Shown one piece after another: positions 15,246-24,608 of a stretch of 43,611 nucleotides of DNA. The notes under the pieces were generated by a model. The model searched no databases and was not told the origin of the DNA. It saw nothing but the letters and a program-made list of their open reading frames with translations. Position 1 is the stretch's first letter. Each line of letters begins with the position of its first letter. Source of the stretch: Flavobacterium foetidum (lineage in GTDB: Bacteria > Bacteroidota > Bacteroidia > Flavobacteriales > Flavobacteriaceae); contig NZ_SJTF01000023.1 in NCBI RefSeq assembly GCF_004634245.1, positions 1 through 43,611 on the forward strand. Reading direction: 5' to 3'. The translations under genes were made by a program, and so were the position numbers.

Positions 15246-18200
15246 TTACTCTTTATGAGCTTCTAATAAATGAATTTCATCTTCATCGTCATCTTCGTCA
15301 TCATAACCGTCTTTTGCTGGACCGCTGATTTTTTCCTGTAAGTTTTGGAAAATGATAAACAGAACCGGAATAACAAATACTCCTAAAATGGTTCCGATCA
15401 ACATTCCGCCCACAGCTCCAGTACCAATCGATTTGTTACCAACAGCACCTGCTCCAGAAGCAAACATCAATGGCACAAGTCCCAAAATAAAGGCGAATGA
15501 AGTCATCAAGATTGGACGCAAACGAGCCACGGCTCCTTCAATTGCTGCCTGCACAACTGGCAAACCTTTTCGTCTTCTGTCCAAAGCAAATTCTACGATC
15601 AAAATACCGTTCTTGGCAAGAAGTCCGATCAACATGATTAAGGAAATCTGTAAGTAAATATTACTATTCAGCTTGAAAATAATAGAGAACAAATAGGCTC
15701 CCGCCAATCCAAACGGAATAGAAAACAATACTGCAAATGGCAGAATATAACTTTCGTACTGAGCACTCAATAAGAAGTAAACGAACACCAAACATAAAAT
15801 AAAAATGAAAATCGTTTCCCCTCCAGAAGCCAATTCTTCACGTGTTAATCCTGAGAATTCGTAACCGTAACCTGCTGGAAGATTTTCTGCTGCCACTTCT
15901 TGAATTGCTTTAATTGCATCACCAGAACTGTAACCTGGTTTTGGCGCTCCCGTAATCGAAATTGAGGTAAACAAGTTAAATCTCGAAATCGATTCTGGAC
16001 CGAAAACTCGTGTCATTTTTACAAACTCTGTAATTGGCGCCATATTTCCAGCACTATTACGAACAAAGATTTTATTTAATCCCTGCGTGTTTGCTCTAAA
16101 CTCTGGAGCTGCCTGAACCATTACACGGTATTGTTTTCCGAATTTGTTGAAATTCGAAGCATACAATCCACCATAATATCCTTGCATGGTTGAAAGAATG
16201 GTATTTACAGAAACTCCAGCATCTTTCGCTTTCGCTAAATTAATATCCATCATGTACTGAGGGAATCCAGGATTGAAAGGAGTCGTCGCGTATTGAATTT
16301 CGGGACGTTCTGCTAATTTTGCTAAAAATTCGTTATTTACTTTAAAGAACTCAGCCGTTGTATGTCCACCTTTATCCTGTAATTGGAATTCAAATCCACC
16401 ACTTTGTCCAAAACCTTGAATCGTTGGCGGCGAAATAAAGAAAATACTAGCCTCACGAATACCGCTCGTTTTAGCAAAAAGCTGTCCGATTACGTCATCA
16501 ACGCTTAAATCACGTTCATCCCATGGTTTCAATTTCACGATAACCATACTATAGGCACTACCCGCACCAGCGGTAAAGTTCTGACCAACGATACGAAGCG
16601 TGTTTTTGACTCCCGGAATAGTTTTCGCAATACTATCTACTTTTTTGGCCATTATATCCGAACGCTCCATAGAAGCTGATGGTGGCAAACTGATATTAGC
16701 AAAAACTGTCCCCTGATCTTCCGACGGAACAAAGGCAGATGGTGTAGTCTTCATCATGTAAACCAATGCCAAACTTGCAATGATAATAGAAGCCACCGCA
16801 ATCCATTTTTTTACAGAAAGAAAACTGACCGAACGTTTGTATCGCTGTGTTACGTTATCGAAGGCAACGTTAAACGAAGTATAAAAACGCTGTAAAAAAC
16901 TTTTATGTTTATGATCATCTGCATGCGGTTTTAATAAAAGTGCGCACAAGGCAGGACTCAAAGTCAAGGCGTTTACTGCCGAAAGAATAATCGCCACCGC
17001 CAATGTAATACCAAACTGTTTATAGAAAACCCCTGTTGATCCAGTGATAAATGTTACCGGAATAAATACCGCAGCCATTACCAAGGTAATCGAAATAATA
17101 GCTCCCGAAATTTCGTCCATTGCGTGAATAGTCGCTTTTTTAGCCGATTTGTAGCCATGGTCGAGTTTCGCATGCACGGCCTCCACAACCACAATCGCAT
17201 CATCGACCACAATACCGATGGCGAGAACCATCGCAAAAAGCGTCAGTAAGTTAATCGTAAATCCGAATAAATTCAGGAAGAAGAACGTTCCTACAATCGC
17301 AACCGGAACCGCAATTGCCGGAATCAAAGTCGATCTAAAATCTTGAAGGAAAATAAATACTACGATAAAAACCAATATAAATGCTTCAATCAATGTATGA
17401 ATTACTTTTTCGATAGAAGCATCCAAGTTCTCATTAACATCCACCATAATGGTATATTTCATTCCTTTTGGGAAACTTTTTGCCGCTTCTTCAATCAATT
17501 TTTTAGAATTGATGATTACATCTCGTGCATTAGATCCCGGAGTCTGGCTGATTGCCATAGCCGCAGATTCTACGCCGTTTGTCTTAATCGTAGAAGCGTA
17601 ACTTAGAGATCCTAATTCTACTTTAGCCACATCTTTAAGTCGAAGCATTTGCCCGTTTCCAACAGATTTTATGACAATATTTTCAAACTCCTGAGCACTC
17701 GTCAGACGGCCTTTGTATTTGATTACATATTGAAATGCTTGATTTCCGTTTTCGCCAAATTTACCTGGCGCAGCCTCGATATTCTGTTCAGCCAAAGCTG
17801 CCGAAATATCACTCGGAATCAGTTTGTATTGCTGCATTACATCTGGTTTGAGCCAGATTCTCATAGAATAATCTTTTGCACCAAAAACCGTTACATCTCC
17901 TACCCCTACTACACGCTGAATTTGAGGTACAAGGTTGATTTTTGCATAGTTTTGAAGAAACGTCTGGTCGTAAGCCTTATCATCACTATATAAAGAGAAA
18001 ATCAGCAAGTTACTGCTCTGACTTTTGGTTACGGTAACCCCTGCCTGCGTTACCTCAACAGGAAGCAAACTCGTTGCTCTAGAAACCCTGTTCTGCACGT
18101 TTACCGCTGCTAAGTCAGGATTGGTACCTACTTTAAAGAAAATCTTTATTGAAGCATTTCCGTCATTGGTTGCTGTAGAAGTCATGTAGGTCATGTTTTC

Positions 18201-18416
18201 TACACCATTAATTTGTTCTTCTAGCGGAATTACGATACTTTTAAGTACCACATCTGCATTGGCTCCTGTATAACTTGCGGCCACGTTTACGGTAGGCGGC
18301 GCAATATCCGGATATTGAGAAATCGGTAACTCAATTAGGCCTAAAACACCTAGAATAACGATAATAACAGATATTACCGTCGAGAGTACGGGTCTTTGTA
18401 TAAATTTTTTAAACAT
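15246..18416 (-). CDS. RND multidrug efflux pump, HAE1 family inner-membrane transporter
   Basis: A 1056-residue AcrB/MexB-like proton antiporter, full length for the family. It starts MFKKFIQRPVLSTVISVIIV. The periplasmic segment has LPISQYPDIAPPTV. TM4 carries the proton-relay aspartates in GIVVDDAIVVVEAVHA near residue 405. The matching TM10 lysine is in LIGLLAKNGILIVEFALDRR. The C-terminus is strongly acidic (DGYDDEDDDEDEIHLLEAHKE as a short tail), which is longer and more charged than usual. It lies 5 bp downstream of the membrane fusion protein gene and exports hydrophobic or amphiphilic compounds. Confidence 0.95.
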   Translation of the reverse strand: MFKKFIQRPVLSTVISVIIVILGVLGLIELPISQYPDIAPPTVNVAASYTGANADVVLKSIVIPLEEQINGVENMTYMTSTATNDGNASIKIFFKVGTNPDLAAVNVQNRVSRATSLLPVEVTQAGVTVTKSQSSNLLIFSLYSDDKAYDQTFLQNYAKINLVPQIQRVVGVGDVTVFGAKDYSMRIWLKPDVMQQYKLIPSDISAALAEQNIEAAPGKFGENGNQAFQYVIKYKGRLTSAQEFENIVIKSVGNGQMLRLKDVAKVELGSLSYASTIKTNGVESAAMAISQTPGSNARDVIINSKKLIEEAAKSFPKGMKYTIMVDVNENLDASIEKVIHTLIEAFILVFIVVFIFLQDFRSTLIPAIAVPVAIVGTFFFLNLFGFTINLLTLFAMVLAIGIVVDDAIVVVEAVHAKLDHGYKSAKKATIHAMDEISGAIISITLVMAAVFIPVTFITGSTGVFYKQFGITLAVAIILSAVNALTLSPALCALLLKPHADDHKHKSFLQRFYTSFNVAFDNVTQRYKRSVSFLSVKKWIAVASIIIASLALVYMMKTTPSAFVPSEDQGTVFANISLPPSASMERSDIMAKKVDSIAKTIPGVKNTLRIVGQNFTAGAGSAYSMVIVKLKPWDERDLSVDDVIGQLFAKTSGIREASIFFISPPTIQGFGQSGGFEFQLQDKGGHTTAEFFKVNNEFLAKLAERPEIQYATTPFNPGFPQYMMDINLAKAKDAGVSVNTILSTMQGYYGGLYASNFNKFGKQYRVMVQAAPEFRANTQGLNKIFVRNSAGNMAPITEFVKMTRVFGPESISRFNLFTSISITGAPKPGYSSGDAIKAIQEVAAENLPAGYGYEFSGLTREELASGGETIFIFILCLVFVYFLLSAQYESYILPFAVLFSIPFGLAGAYLFSIIFKLNSNIYLQISLIMLIGLLAKNGILIVEFALDRRRKGLPVVQAAIEGAVARLRPILMTSFAFILGLVPLMFASGAGAVGNKSIGTGAVGGMLIGTILGVFVIPVLFIIFQNLQEKISGPAKDGYDDEDDDEDEIHLLEAHKE

Positions 18417-18421
18417 TCTTT

Positions 18422-19573
18422 TTATTTTAAATCAGCATAAACTGTTTCTGGGCTTTGATTCTGAGCTTTAATTTCAGTTCCTTCTTTTAAAGAAGCTACT
18501 CCTTCTAATACGATTTGGTCACCTGCCTGCAAGCCATTTGTTACCACATAATAGTTTCCCGCTGTATTTTCAAGCACCGTAATGTTTACATTTTTTGTTT
18601 TGCCATCTTTTCCTAAGACTACTGCAAACATTTTATCTTGAAGTTCAAAGGTTGCGCTCTGCGGAATAATGATTCCGTCTTTTACTTCTTTTGGAATGCG
18701 AACTGTAGTACTGCTTCCACTTCTGATGATTCCTTTTGGATTTGGGAAACGAGCTCTTACATTTACAGTACCTGTTTCGGTATTGATCAAGCCATTTACA
18801 GTTTCAATATGCCCTTTCTGATCGTAAGCAGAACCGTCTGAAAGCACTAAAGAAACGGCCGGCATATTTTTAAGTTTTTGGTTTAATGAAGCTCCCGCAT
18901 CTTTAGTAAAATTCAACAACGTTTTTTCATTCATTGCGAAATAAGCATATACATTACCAATACTTGAAACTGTAGTTAGAGGCTCAGCCGTATTAGAACT
19001 TACCAAACTCCCTAAACGAAACGGAATTGAACCTACAACTCCATTTACTGGACTTGTCACAGTGGTATAGCCTAAATTTACTTTAGCATTTACTAAAGCT
19101 GCATTTGCCTGAGCCAATGCCGCTTGAGCAGACTCATAAGTATATTGAGCTGATTCTAAATCGTATTTGCTGATGATGCCTTTTTCGACCAAAGGTTTTA
19201 CTTTGTTCACAGCCAATTTCGCCGCGCTTAAGTCTGCCTGAGCGCTTTTGATGCTTGCCGTCGCGGTACGAACCTGCTGTTCATATTCTGGAGCGCTGAT
19301 TTTAAACAAAGGCTGACCCGCTTTTACAACAGCTCCTTCGTCGACAAAAATTTTATCGATATAACCTTCAACTCGTGGGCGGATTTCTATATTTTGTTGT
19401 CCCTGAATACTTGCTGGAAAATCACTGTTTAGTGTTGCAGATTCCGGCTGTAACGTCACGGTCTTATACTCTTTTATCTGCGGTGCGCCAGCCTGAGCCG
19501 ACTTATCATTTTTACCGCAAGAAGCGATAACAATTGATGCTGCAAGAATGCTTAAAAATGATTGCTTATTCAT
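18422..19573 (-). CDS. RND efflux periplasmic adaptor (membrane fusion protein, AcrA type)
   Basis: A 383-residue adaptor lipoprotein with lipobox Cys19 (IVIASCGK). The biotinyl-lipoyl half motif GYIDKIFVDEGAVVKAGQPLF starts near residue 70. A coiled-coil hairpin (residues ~100-165, alternating Ala, Lys, Glu and Gln) and the second lipoyl half VNLGYTTVTSPVNGVVG follow. The distal end has the beta-barrel and membrane-proximal domains. It is first in the operon. The divergent LytS/LytTR pair 264 bp away is a plausible regulator. Confidence 0.94.
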   Translation of the reverse strand: MNKQSFLSILAASIVIASCGKNDKSAQAGAPQIKEYKTVTLQPESATLNSDFPASIQGQQNIEIRPRVEGYIDKIFVDEGAVVKAGQPLFKISAPEYEQQVRTATASIKSAQADLSAAKLAVNKVKPLVEKGIISKYDLESAQYTYESAQAALAQANAALVNAKVNLGYTTVTSPVNGVVGSIPFRLGSLVSSNTAEPLTTVSSIGNVYAYFAMNEKTLLNFTKDAGASLNQKLKNMPAVSLVLSDGSAYDQKGHIETVNGLINTETGTVNVRARFPNPKGIIRSGSSTTVRIPKEVKDGIIIPQSATFELQDKMFAVVLGKDGKTKNVNITVLENTAGNYYVVTNGLQAGDQIVLEGVASLKEGTEIKAQNQSPETVYADLK

Positions 19574-19837
19574 TGTGAAAATGTGAATTATCTATTATAT
19601 GACAACAAAAGAACTAAAATATAAGAAGCGAAAATTTTCAAATAGACGAAGAGCAAAAGAGAATCGATAAAGGCAAGCTTAGAACCGATAGACTTTTTCA
19701 AAATATTAAACAACTGTTTAATTTTTATCTTATCGGCTCTAAAATGCTTTTTACAGACTCTAAATCCGTTTTGGGCGATTGCCTAAAAATTATATTCGAA
19801 TAAAATGTAATATTGCCTTTAAAAAAAGAAAATCATA
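19574..19837. promoter_or_regulatory. Divergent intergenic region with a strong palindrome
   Basis: The gap lies between the efflux adaptor and the sensor kinase genes. At 19679-19742 an extended imperfect palindrome has outer arms TTAGAACCGATA (19679-19690) and TTATCGGCTCTAA (19730-19742). Its inner perfect arms are ATTAAACA (19705-19712) and TGTTTAAT (19715-19722). It could be a regulator-binding site serving both directions or a hairpin in the kinase leader. No clear TTG-N19-TAnnTTTG promoter was found on either strand. Confidence 0.55.
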
Positions 19838-20887
19838 ATGTTTACAACCATTTTTAGACCTTATTTATTTGCTGGATTGCATATTCTCAGCTGGGTATTA
19901 TTGGGCTTTATTATGTTGTTTTATATGCCATTAACATGGAATGTAATTCTCCCTAGCATATTTTGGCTTTGGCAGATTATTTTATTGCTCTTGTTAATTG
20001 TCATTTTTTATTCGAATTCAAAAATAATAGTACCCAGAACCATTTTTAAAGACAATACATCGCCTTTCTTAATTTGGGCTCTTATTGCCGTTTTTGCAAT
20101 GCAGCTGATTGCATATTTTTATACATCGCAAACCGATCTTCATAATAAAATAAGTCTGATTCTTGGGTTCAAAAAATACAGAAATCCATATTTTGACAAT
20201 TACGTCTTGATGCTCACGTTGTTGGTTTTAGGAATTAGCACCAGTTGGGCAATGTTGCAGTACTGGCAGAAAGCCGCACAGCATAAACAAAAATTGGAGC
20301 AGGATAAAACAATGGCCGAACTGGCAATGCTAAAGGCACAGATTAATCCGCATTTTTTCTTTAACTCCTTAAACAGTATTTACTCGCTTACTTATACTGA
20401 TATCGAAGATTCTAGAAACGCGTTGCATACCTTAAGTCGTATGATGCGCTATTTGCTTTACAGCACCGAAGGCGAAAGAACAACCTTGCTGAAAGAAGTC
20501 GAATTCCTGAAGGATTTTATTGCCTTAATGAAGCTTCGCGCCAACAGCAAATTGACTATTACAACAGAAATCCCTGAAAAACTGAACGATTACCCAATTG
20601 TTCCGATGTTATTATTACCTTTAGTAGAAAATGCGTTTAAACACGGTGTTCATGCCACTGATAAAAGCGAAATTTTTATCAAACTTAGTCAAAATGATAC
20701 TGATTTGGAGTTTGAAGTCGAAAATACATTCTTTGAAAAAACAACCGTTCAAGATGTTGGAGGTATTGGTTTGACTAATACCAGAAGAAGATTACACCTT
20801 ATTTATCCGAACAGTCATTTTATGACATTTGGCATTACCGAGGATGGAAAATATAGAGTAAAACTGAAAATAACTTTAGAGCAATGA
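19838..20887 (+). CDS. LytS/YehU-type sensor histidine kinase
   Basis: A 349-residue membrane kinase with four hydrophobic segments in the first ~140 residues (about 10-30, 38-58, 77-95 and 122-140). A short coiled stretch leads to the His_kinase domain. The phospho-acceptor is His172 in LKAQINPHFFFNSLNS. The N box is PLVENAFKHGV, and the G box is GIGLTNTRRRL. There is no large periplasmic sensor domain, so it probably senses a membrane-associated signal. It overlaps the response regulator gene by 4 bp (20884-20887), the usual arrangement for this pair. Divergence from the RND operon suggests it may control efflux. Confidence 0.92.
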   Translation: MFTTIFRPYLFAGLHILSWVLLGFIMLFYMPLTWNVILPSIFWLWQIILLLLLIVIFYSNSKIIVPRTIFKDNTSPFLIWALIAVFAMQLIAYFYTSQTDLHNKISLILGFKKYRNPYFDNYVLMLTLLVLGISTSWAMLQYWQKAAQHKQKLEQDKTMAELAMLKAQINPHFFFNSLNSIYSLTYTDIEDSRNALHTLSRMMRYLLYSTEGERTTLLKEVEFLKDFIALMKLRANSKLTITTEIPEKLNDYPIVPMLLLPLVENAFKHGVHATDKSEIFIKLSQNDTDLEFEVENTFFEKTTVQDVGGIGLTNTRRRLHLIYPNSHFMTFGITEDGKYRVKLKITLEQ

Positions 20888-21615
20888 CCATATTAAAATG
20901 TATAGCAGTCGATGATGAACCATTAGCTTTAAAGCTAGTCGAAACATTTATACATCAAACTCCTTTTTTAGAATTAATAGGAAGTTGTGATAATGGCGTA
21001 GAAGCGATGAGCGTTATACGCGAAAAACAGCCCGACTTAGTCTTTTTAGATATCAACATGCCTAATCTAACGGGAATGGAACTTGCAAGACTTTTGCAAG
21101 ACCAGTCTGGACCTCTTCCTAAAATTGTTTTTACAACGGCTTATAACCATTATGCAATTGAAGGGTATCGTGTGAATGCGGTCGATTATCTTTTAAAACC
21201 TTTTAGTTACGAAGAATTTCTGCGCGCTTCTAATAAAGTTTTACAAATACATGAAGAAGGCAAAAACGGATTTCAAAATATTGCCGCCGATGACGAGTTC
21301 ATCTTTCTAAAAGTCGAATACCAGTGGGTTCGCATTTCACTTAAAGACATTTGTTATATCGAAAGCTTGAAAGATTACGTAAAAGTGCATTTGGAAGATT
21401 CACCAAAATCTCTGCTGTCGCTTATTTCCTTAAAAGCTTTAGAAGAAAAACTGCCTTCATCAAAGTTCATGCGCGTGCATCGTTCTTTTATTGTTGCATT
21501 AGATAAAATTAGTGCCATCAGCAAAAACTCCATTTTTATCGATAAAATTGAAATTACGGTTGGCGAACAGTATAAAGAAGCCTTTAAAATCATGGTGGAT
21601 AAATGGCTTAAATAA
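20884..21615 (+). CDS. LytTR family response regulator
   Basis: A 243-residue regulator. The receiver domain (1-~120) has the acidic pocket Asp10/Asp11, phospho-acceptor Asp56 in LVFLDINMP, a Thr in FTTAY and Lys in LLKPFSY. The C-terminal LytTR DNA-binding domain starts near residue 140 and contains ICYIESLKDYVKVHL and KFMRVHRSFIVALDKI. Translationally coupled to the kinase. LytTR proteins usually bind paired direct repeats; likely targets are its own gene region and the divergent efflux operon, which is an inference from position. Confidence 0.94.
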   Translation: MTILKCIAVDDEPLALKLVETFIHQTPFLELIGSCDNGVEAMSVIREKQPDLVFLDINMPNLTGMELARLLQDQSGPLPKIVFTTAYNHYAIEGYRVNAVDYLLKPFSYEEFLRASNKVLQIHEEGKNGFQNIAADDEFIFLKVEYQWVRISLKDICYIESLKDYVKVHLEDSPKSLLSLISLKALEEKLPSSKFMRVHRSFIVALDKISAISKNSIFIDKIEITVGEQYKEAFKIMVDKWLK

Positions 21616-21635
21616 CATTTTGAATTATAAAAAAC

Positions 21636-21929
21636 ATGGAAAAAAAATCTAACAAATATTACTTGACTTTAAGTCTCAAGGAATATGCAAACGGAGAAAC
21701 CGAACCTGCAAAAGAACTCGGAATCCAATTTGACAATCACGATGAAATTTTCGGAATTATTGAACGAATCAATGAGAAGAACATCTTCGAAGATCAATCT
21801 GAAGCAGTTCAATTTGCATTGGGATTGAAATTATTCAGCGAAATCAAATTAAAACACAGAAAAAACCCTCTTTTTGAAGAACTAAATGAAGTTTTTCCTG
21901 TGTTTATGAAAAAATTAAAAAGCTTGTAG
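21636..21929 (+). CDS. DUF3861 family protein
   Basis: A 97-residue soluble protein beginning KSNKYYLTLSLKEYANG and containing LGIQFDNHDEIFGIIERI and DQSEAVQFALGLKLFSE, the pattern of the DUF3861 family. No signal peptide or membrane segment is present. It follows the response regulator by 20 bp, so it may be co-transcribed with the two-component genes, although members also occur elsewhere. Its TAG stop lies inside the stem of the terminator at 21917-21954. Function unknown. Confidence 0.8.
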   Translation: MEKKSNKYYLTLSLKEYANGETEPAKELGIQFDNHDEIFGIIERINEKNIFEDQSEAVQFALGLKLFSEIKLKHRKNPLFEELNEVFPVFMKKLKSL

Positions 21930-21954
21930 TTCAGTAAACTGCAAGCTTTTTTTT
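21917..21954 (+). terminator. Rho-independent terminator overlapping the DUF3861 stop codon
   Basis: AAAAGCTTG-T-AGTT and AACT-G-CAAGCTTTT form a stem with a five-base loop, followed by a run of eight T. The coding region ends within the left arm (TAG at 21927-21929). Confidence 0.85.
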
Positions 21955-21995
21955 ATCTTCATCTCCTAAAATAACGCTCCAAAAAACCAAAAGCT

Positions 21996-22886
21996 ATGGA
22001 TAAAATCAACAAAGAAGACATCAGTCAGGAAGTATTTGATTTGTATGATGATTATGCACACAATAAAATAAACAGAAGGCAATTTGTAGAAAAACTTTCC
22101 ATTTTTGCCGTTGGTGCAATTACATTGCCTTCTCTTTTGAGCTTCATGACGCCTAATTATGTCGACTCGATTCTGGTACAACCGACAGATCCGAGAATAA
22201 AAACTGGATATATCAATTATGATTCTCCCAAAGGTGGCGGAAGCATAAAAGGACTTTTATCGCAGCCTTCTGAAAATCGAAAGAAATTACCCGGAATTAT
22301 TGTGGTTCATGAAAACCGCGGTCTGAATCCGTATATTGAAGATGTGGGAAGAAGAGCTGCTCTCGAAGGTTTTATTACACTTGCCCCAGATGCACTGTCT
22401 CCTCTCGGAGGCTACCCCGGAAATGATGACGAAGGACGAGAAATGCAAAAGAAACGCAGCCGAGAAGAGATGCTTGAAGATTTTATTGCGGCATACGAAT
22501 ATCTAAAATCTCATAAAGACTGCAACGGCTATATCGGTGTCGTCGGTTTTTGTTTTGGAGGATGGATTTCTAATATGATGGCTGTAAAAATAACAGATCT
22601 AAAGGCAGCAGTTCCGTATTATGGAGGACAGCCTTCAAAAGAAGATGCCGCAAAAATCAAGACACCACTACTACTCCATTATGCTGGTTTAGATACACGA
22701 GTAAATGACGGATGGCCGGCGTTTCAGGAAGTGCTCAATCTAAATAAAATAGAAAATACGGCATACTTCTATCCAAATGTCAATCATGGTTTTCATAACA
22801 ATACAACTCCAAGATACGACGAAGCCGCCGCAACTTTATCTTGGAAAAGAACCATCGATTTTTTTAAAGAAAAGCTGAAGAAATAG
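21996..22886 (+). CDS. Dienelactone hydrolase family protein (YghX-like)
   Basis: A 296-residue alpha/beta hydrolase. The N-terminus resembles E. coli YghX (DDYAHNKINRRQF) and contains Arg27-Arg28 before a hydrophobic stretch (LSIFAVGAITLPSLLSF), a Tat-like signal or membrane anchor. The catalytic triad of the dienelactone hydrolase family is in place: Cys186 in GFCFGGW, Asp233 in AGLDTRVN and His264 in NVNHGFHN. VHENRGLNPYIEDV carries the oxyanion region. The substrate of this subgroup is unknown. It starts after a terminator and so has its own promoter. Confidence 0.88.
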   Translation: MDKINKEDISQEVFDLYDDYAHNKINRRQFVEKLSIFAVGAITLPSLLSFMTPNYVDSILVQPTDPRIKTGYINYDSPKGGGSIKGLLSQPSENRKKLPGIIVVHENRGLNPYIEDVGRRAALEGFITLAPDALSPLGGYPGNDDEGREMQKKRSREEMLEDFIAAYEYLKSHKDCNGYIGVVGFCFGGWISNMMAVKITDLKAAVPYYGGQPSKEDAAKIKTPLLLHYAGLDTRVNDGWPAFQEVLNLNKIENTAYFYPNVNHGFHNNTTPRYDEAAATLSWKRTIDFFKEKLKK

Positions 22887-23248
22887 CTTTCTAAGTTGTT
22901 TTTCTAAAAAAAATGCAATCCTAAAAACTCCTTTAAATATAGGGGTTATACGTGATTTCACTTTTTGAATTACGACTAAAGCAAAAAAAATTTCATTTTT
23001 TACGGCAATAATTTGTAGCTATTTTCCGTTACATTTTAGCATGCACCACTAAATGCTTTTCCAAAAGAAATTTAATTTCTATTGAAATTTATGATTTTTT
23101 GTATGCTTAAGCATTTAGGCATTTCTAAATTGAAAATAAAAAAGAAACTCCATAGGATTCGAATTGGTGATTTCTAATAAATAATATTCTTTTTCGAAGT
23201 GTTCGGTAATGCACGAAATTATTTTTTAACCATAAAAATGAAAGCATT
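22887..23248. other. 362-base gap without a gene
   Basis: This gap is very AT-rich. It contains a perfect 12-bp palindrome, ATGCTTAAGCAT (23103-23114), in a region where AAATGC and GCATTT motifs face each other (about 23053-23125). No ORF of substance, terminator or consensus promoter stood out. The palindrome may be a regulator site or chance. Confidence 0.5.
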
Positions 23249-24475
23249 ATGATAATCAAAAAAAGTATTTTTCTATTCGTCGCACTTGCAGCTTTTAGCA
23301 GTTGTTCAAATAATGATTCAGACGACGATGTTAATGTTGGCCCGACAGGTCCTCCAGTCGAGACCAAACCCGCAAACACAACTTACCAGCCCGCTTTTTC
23401 GGGACAGACACGCGCAGGAAGCATTCAGACCACCACTGAATACGAATCTAAAATTATTACCAACGGCTTAAGCGCTCCTTGGGGAGTTGCCTATCTTCCT
23501 GACGGACGTTTATTGGTTACTGAAAAAGGAGGCTCCATGAAAATTGTGACTCAGGCAGGCGTTGTAGGTCCAGCCATAACCGGAATTCCAACTGTTAATC
23601 CAGCCGACCAAGGCGGTTTATTAGGACTTTGCCTGGATCCTGCTTTTGAGACCAACAGAATGATTTACTGGGTATTTTCTGAAGTTGTTTCAGGCGGAAA
23701 TATTACCGCTGTAGCAAAAGGAAGATTGGCAAACAACGATGCTTCTATAGAAAATGCTACTGTAATTTATCGCTCGAATACGCCAAATTCGAGTACATTG
23801 CATTATGGAGGCCGAGTTCTGTTTGACAAAACAGGAAATCTTTTTGTAAGCATTGGCGAGCGCTCCGTATTACAGACTCGTCCGTTAGCACAAGCGGTTA
23901 ATAGCAGTTTAGGAAAAGTTATACGCATTACAACTAGTGGTCAAGCTGCATCTGGAAATCCAACTTTTAGCGGATCTGGAGCTTTACCAGAACTTTACAC
24001 AATCGGTCACAGAAATCCACAGGGACTGGCTATTCACCCAACAACGGGAGAACTTTGGGAAAGTGAGCACGGTCCAAGAGGTGGCGACGAAATCAACAGA
24101 ATCAAAGCCGGAACCAATTACGGTTGGCCAACAATTACGTACGGAATTGAATATGGCGGTGCAAAAATTGGTGACGGAATTACACAGAAAGAAGGCATGG
24201 AACAACCCGTATACTATTGGGATCCTGTAGTTTCTCCTAGCGGTATGACATTTTACGCAGGAAAACGTATTCCAGAATGGCAGAATAATCTTTTTATAGG
24301 TTCGCTTAGTGGCACGCATATTGTACGTTTAGCTTTTAAAGACAATAAAGTGGCCGGAGAAGAAAGATTACTAGCCGGAGAAGGACAAAGGTTTAGAGAT
24401 ATTACTCAAGGAAAAGATGAAGCATTATACGCCGTTACCGATCAAGGAAGACTTTATCGCATCGATAAAAAGTAA
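23249..24475 (+). CDS. PQQ-dependent sugar dehydrogenase (soluble GDH/YliI family) lipoprotein
   Basis: A 408-residue six-bladed beta-propeller enzyme. The signal peptide ends in a lipobox with Cys19 (FSSCSN), followed by an Asp- and Pro-rich linker. Propeller motifs include LSAPWGVAYLPDGRLLVTEK, QGGLLGLCLDPAF and LHYGGRVLFD with the family's catalytic-type histidine. Also seen are GHRNPQGLAIHP and EHGPRGGDEINRI. It should oxidise aldoses in the periplasm or at the outer membrane if PQQ is available. No PQQ synthesis genes are in the window, so cofactor supply is uncertain. A single-gene unit closed by a terminator. Confidence 0.88.
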   Translation: MIIKKSIFLFVALAAFSSCSNNDSDDDVNVGPTGPPVETKPANTTYQPAFSGQTRAGSIQTTTEYESKIITNGLSAPWGVAYLPDGRLLVTEKGGSMKIVTQAGVVGPAITGIPTVNPADQGGLLGLCLDPAFETNRMIYWVFSEVVSGGNITAVAKGRLANNDASIENATVIYRSNTPNSSTLHYGGRVLFDKTGNLFVSIGERSVLQTRPLAQAVNSSLGKVIRITTSGQAASGNPTFSGSGALPELYTIGHRNPQGLAIHPTTGELWESEHGPRGGDEINRIKAGTNYGWPTITYGIEYGGAKIGDGITQKEGMEQPVYYWDPVVSPSGMTFYAGKRIPEWQNNLFIGSLSGTHIVRLAFKDNKVAGEERLLAGEGQRFRDITQGKDEALYAVTDQGRLYRIDKK

Positions 24476-24497
24476 ACTTGTTCATTATATTAGCCAA

Positions 24498-24526
24498 AAA
24501 ACGCCCTGTAATGGGGCGTTTTGTAT
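24498..24526. terminator. Bidirectional terminator
   Basis: AAAACGCCC and GGGCGTTTT form a 9-bp stem with a 7-base loop, flanked by A and T tracts. It serves the convergent PQQ dehydrogenase gene and the minus-strand redoxin operon. Confidence 0.85.
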
Positions 24527-24608
24527 TTTATGAAAGTTTGGATTTTGTTTCAGGTTTCAGGTTAACACAACGGAATAAAACTTGAACCTGAAACTTGAAA
24601 CAAAAAAA

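Noticed and set aside
22991..23125. Facing AAATGC/GCATTT motifs as a structured RNA or riboswitch
   Set aside because: Only short, poorly paired segments and one 12-bp palindrome are present, and no conserved riboswitch core could be recognised.
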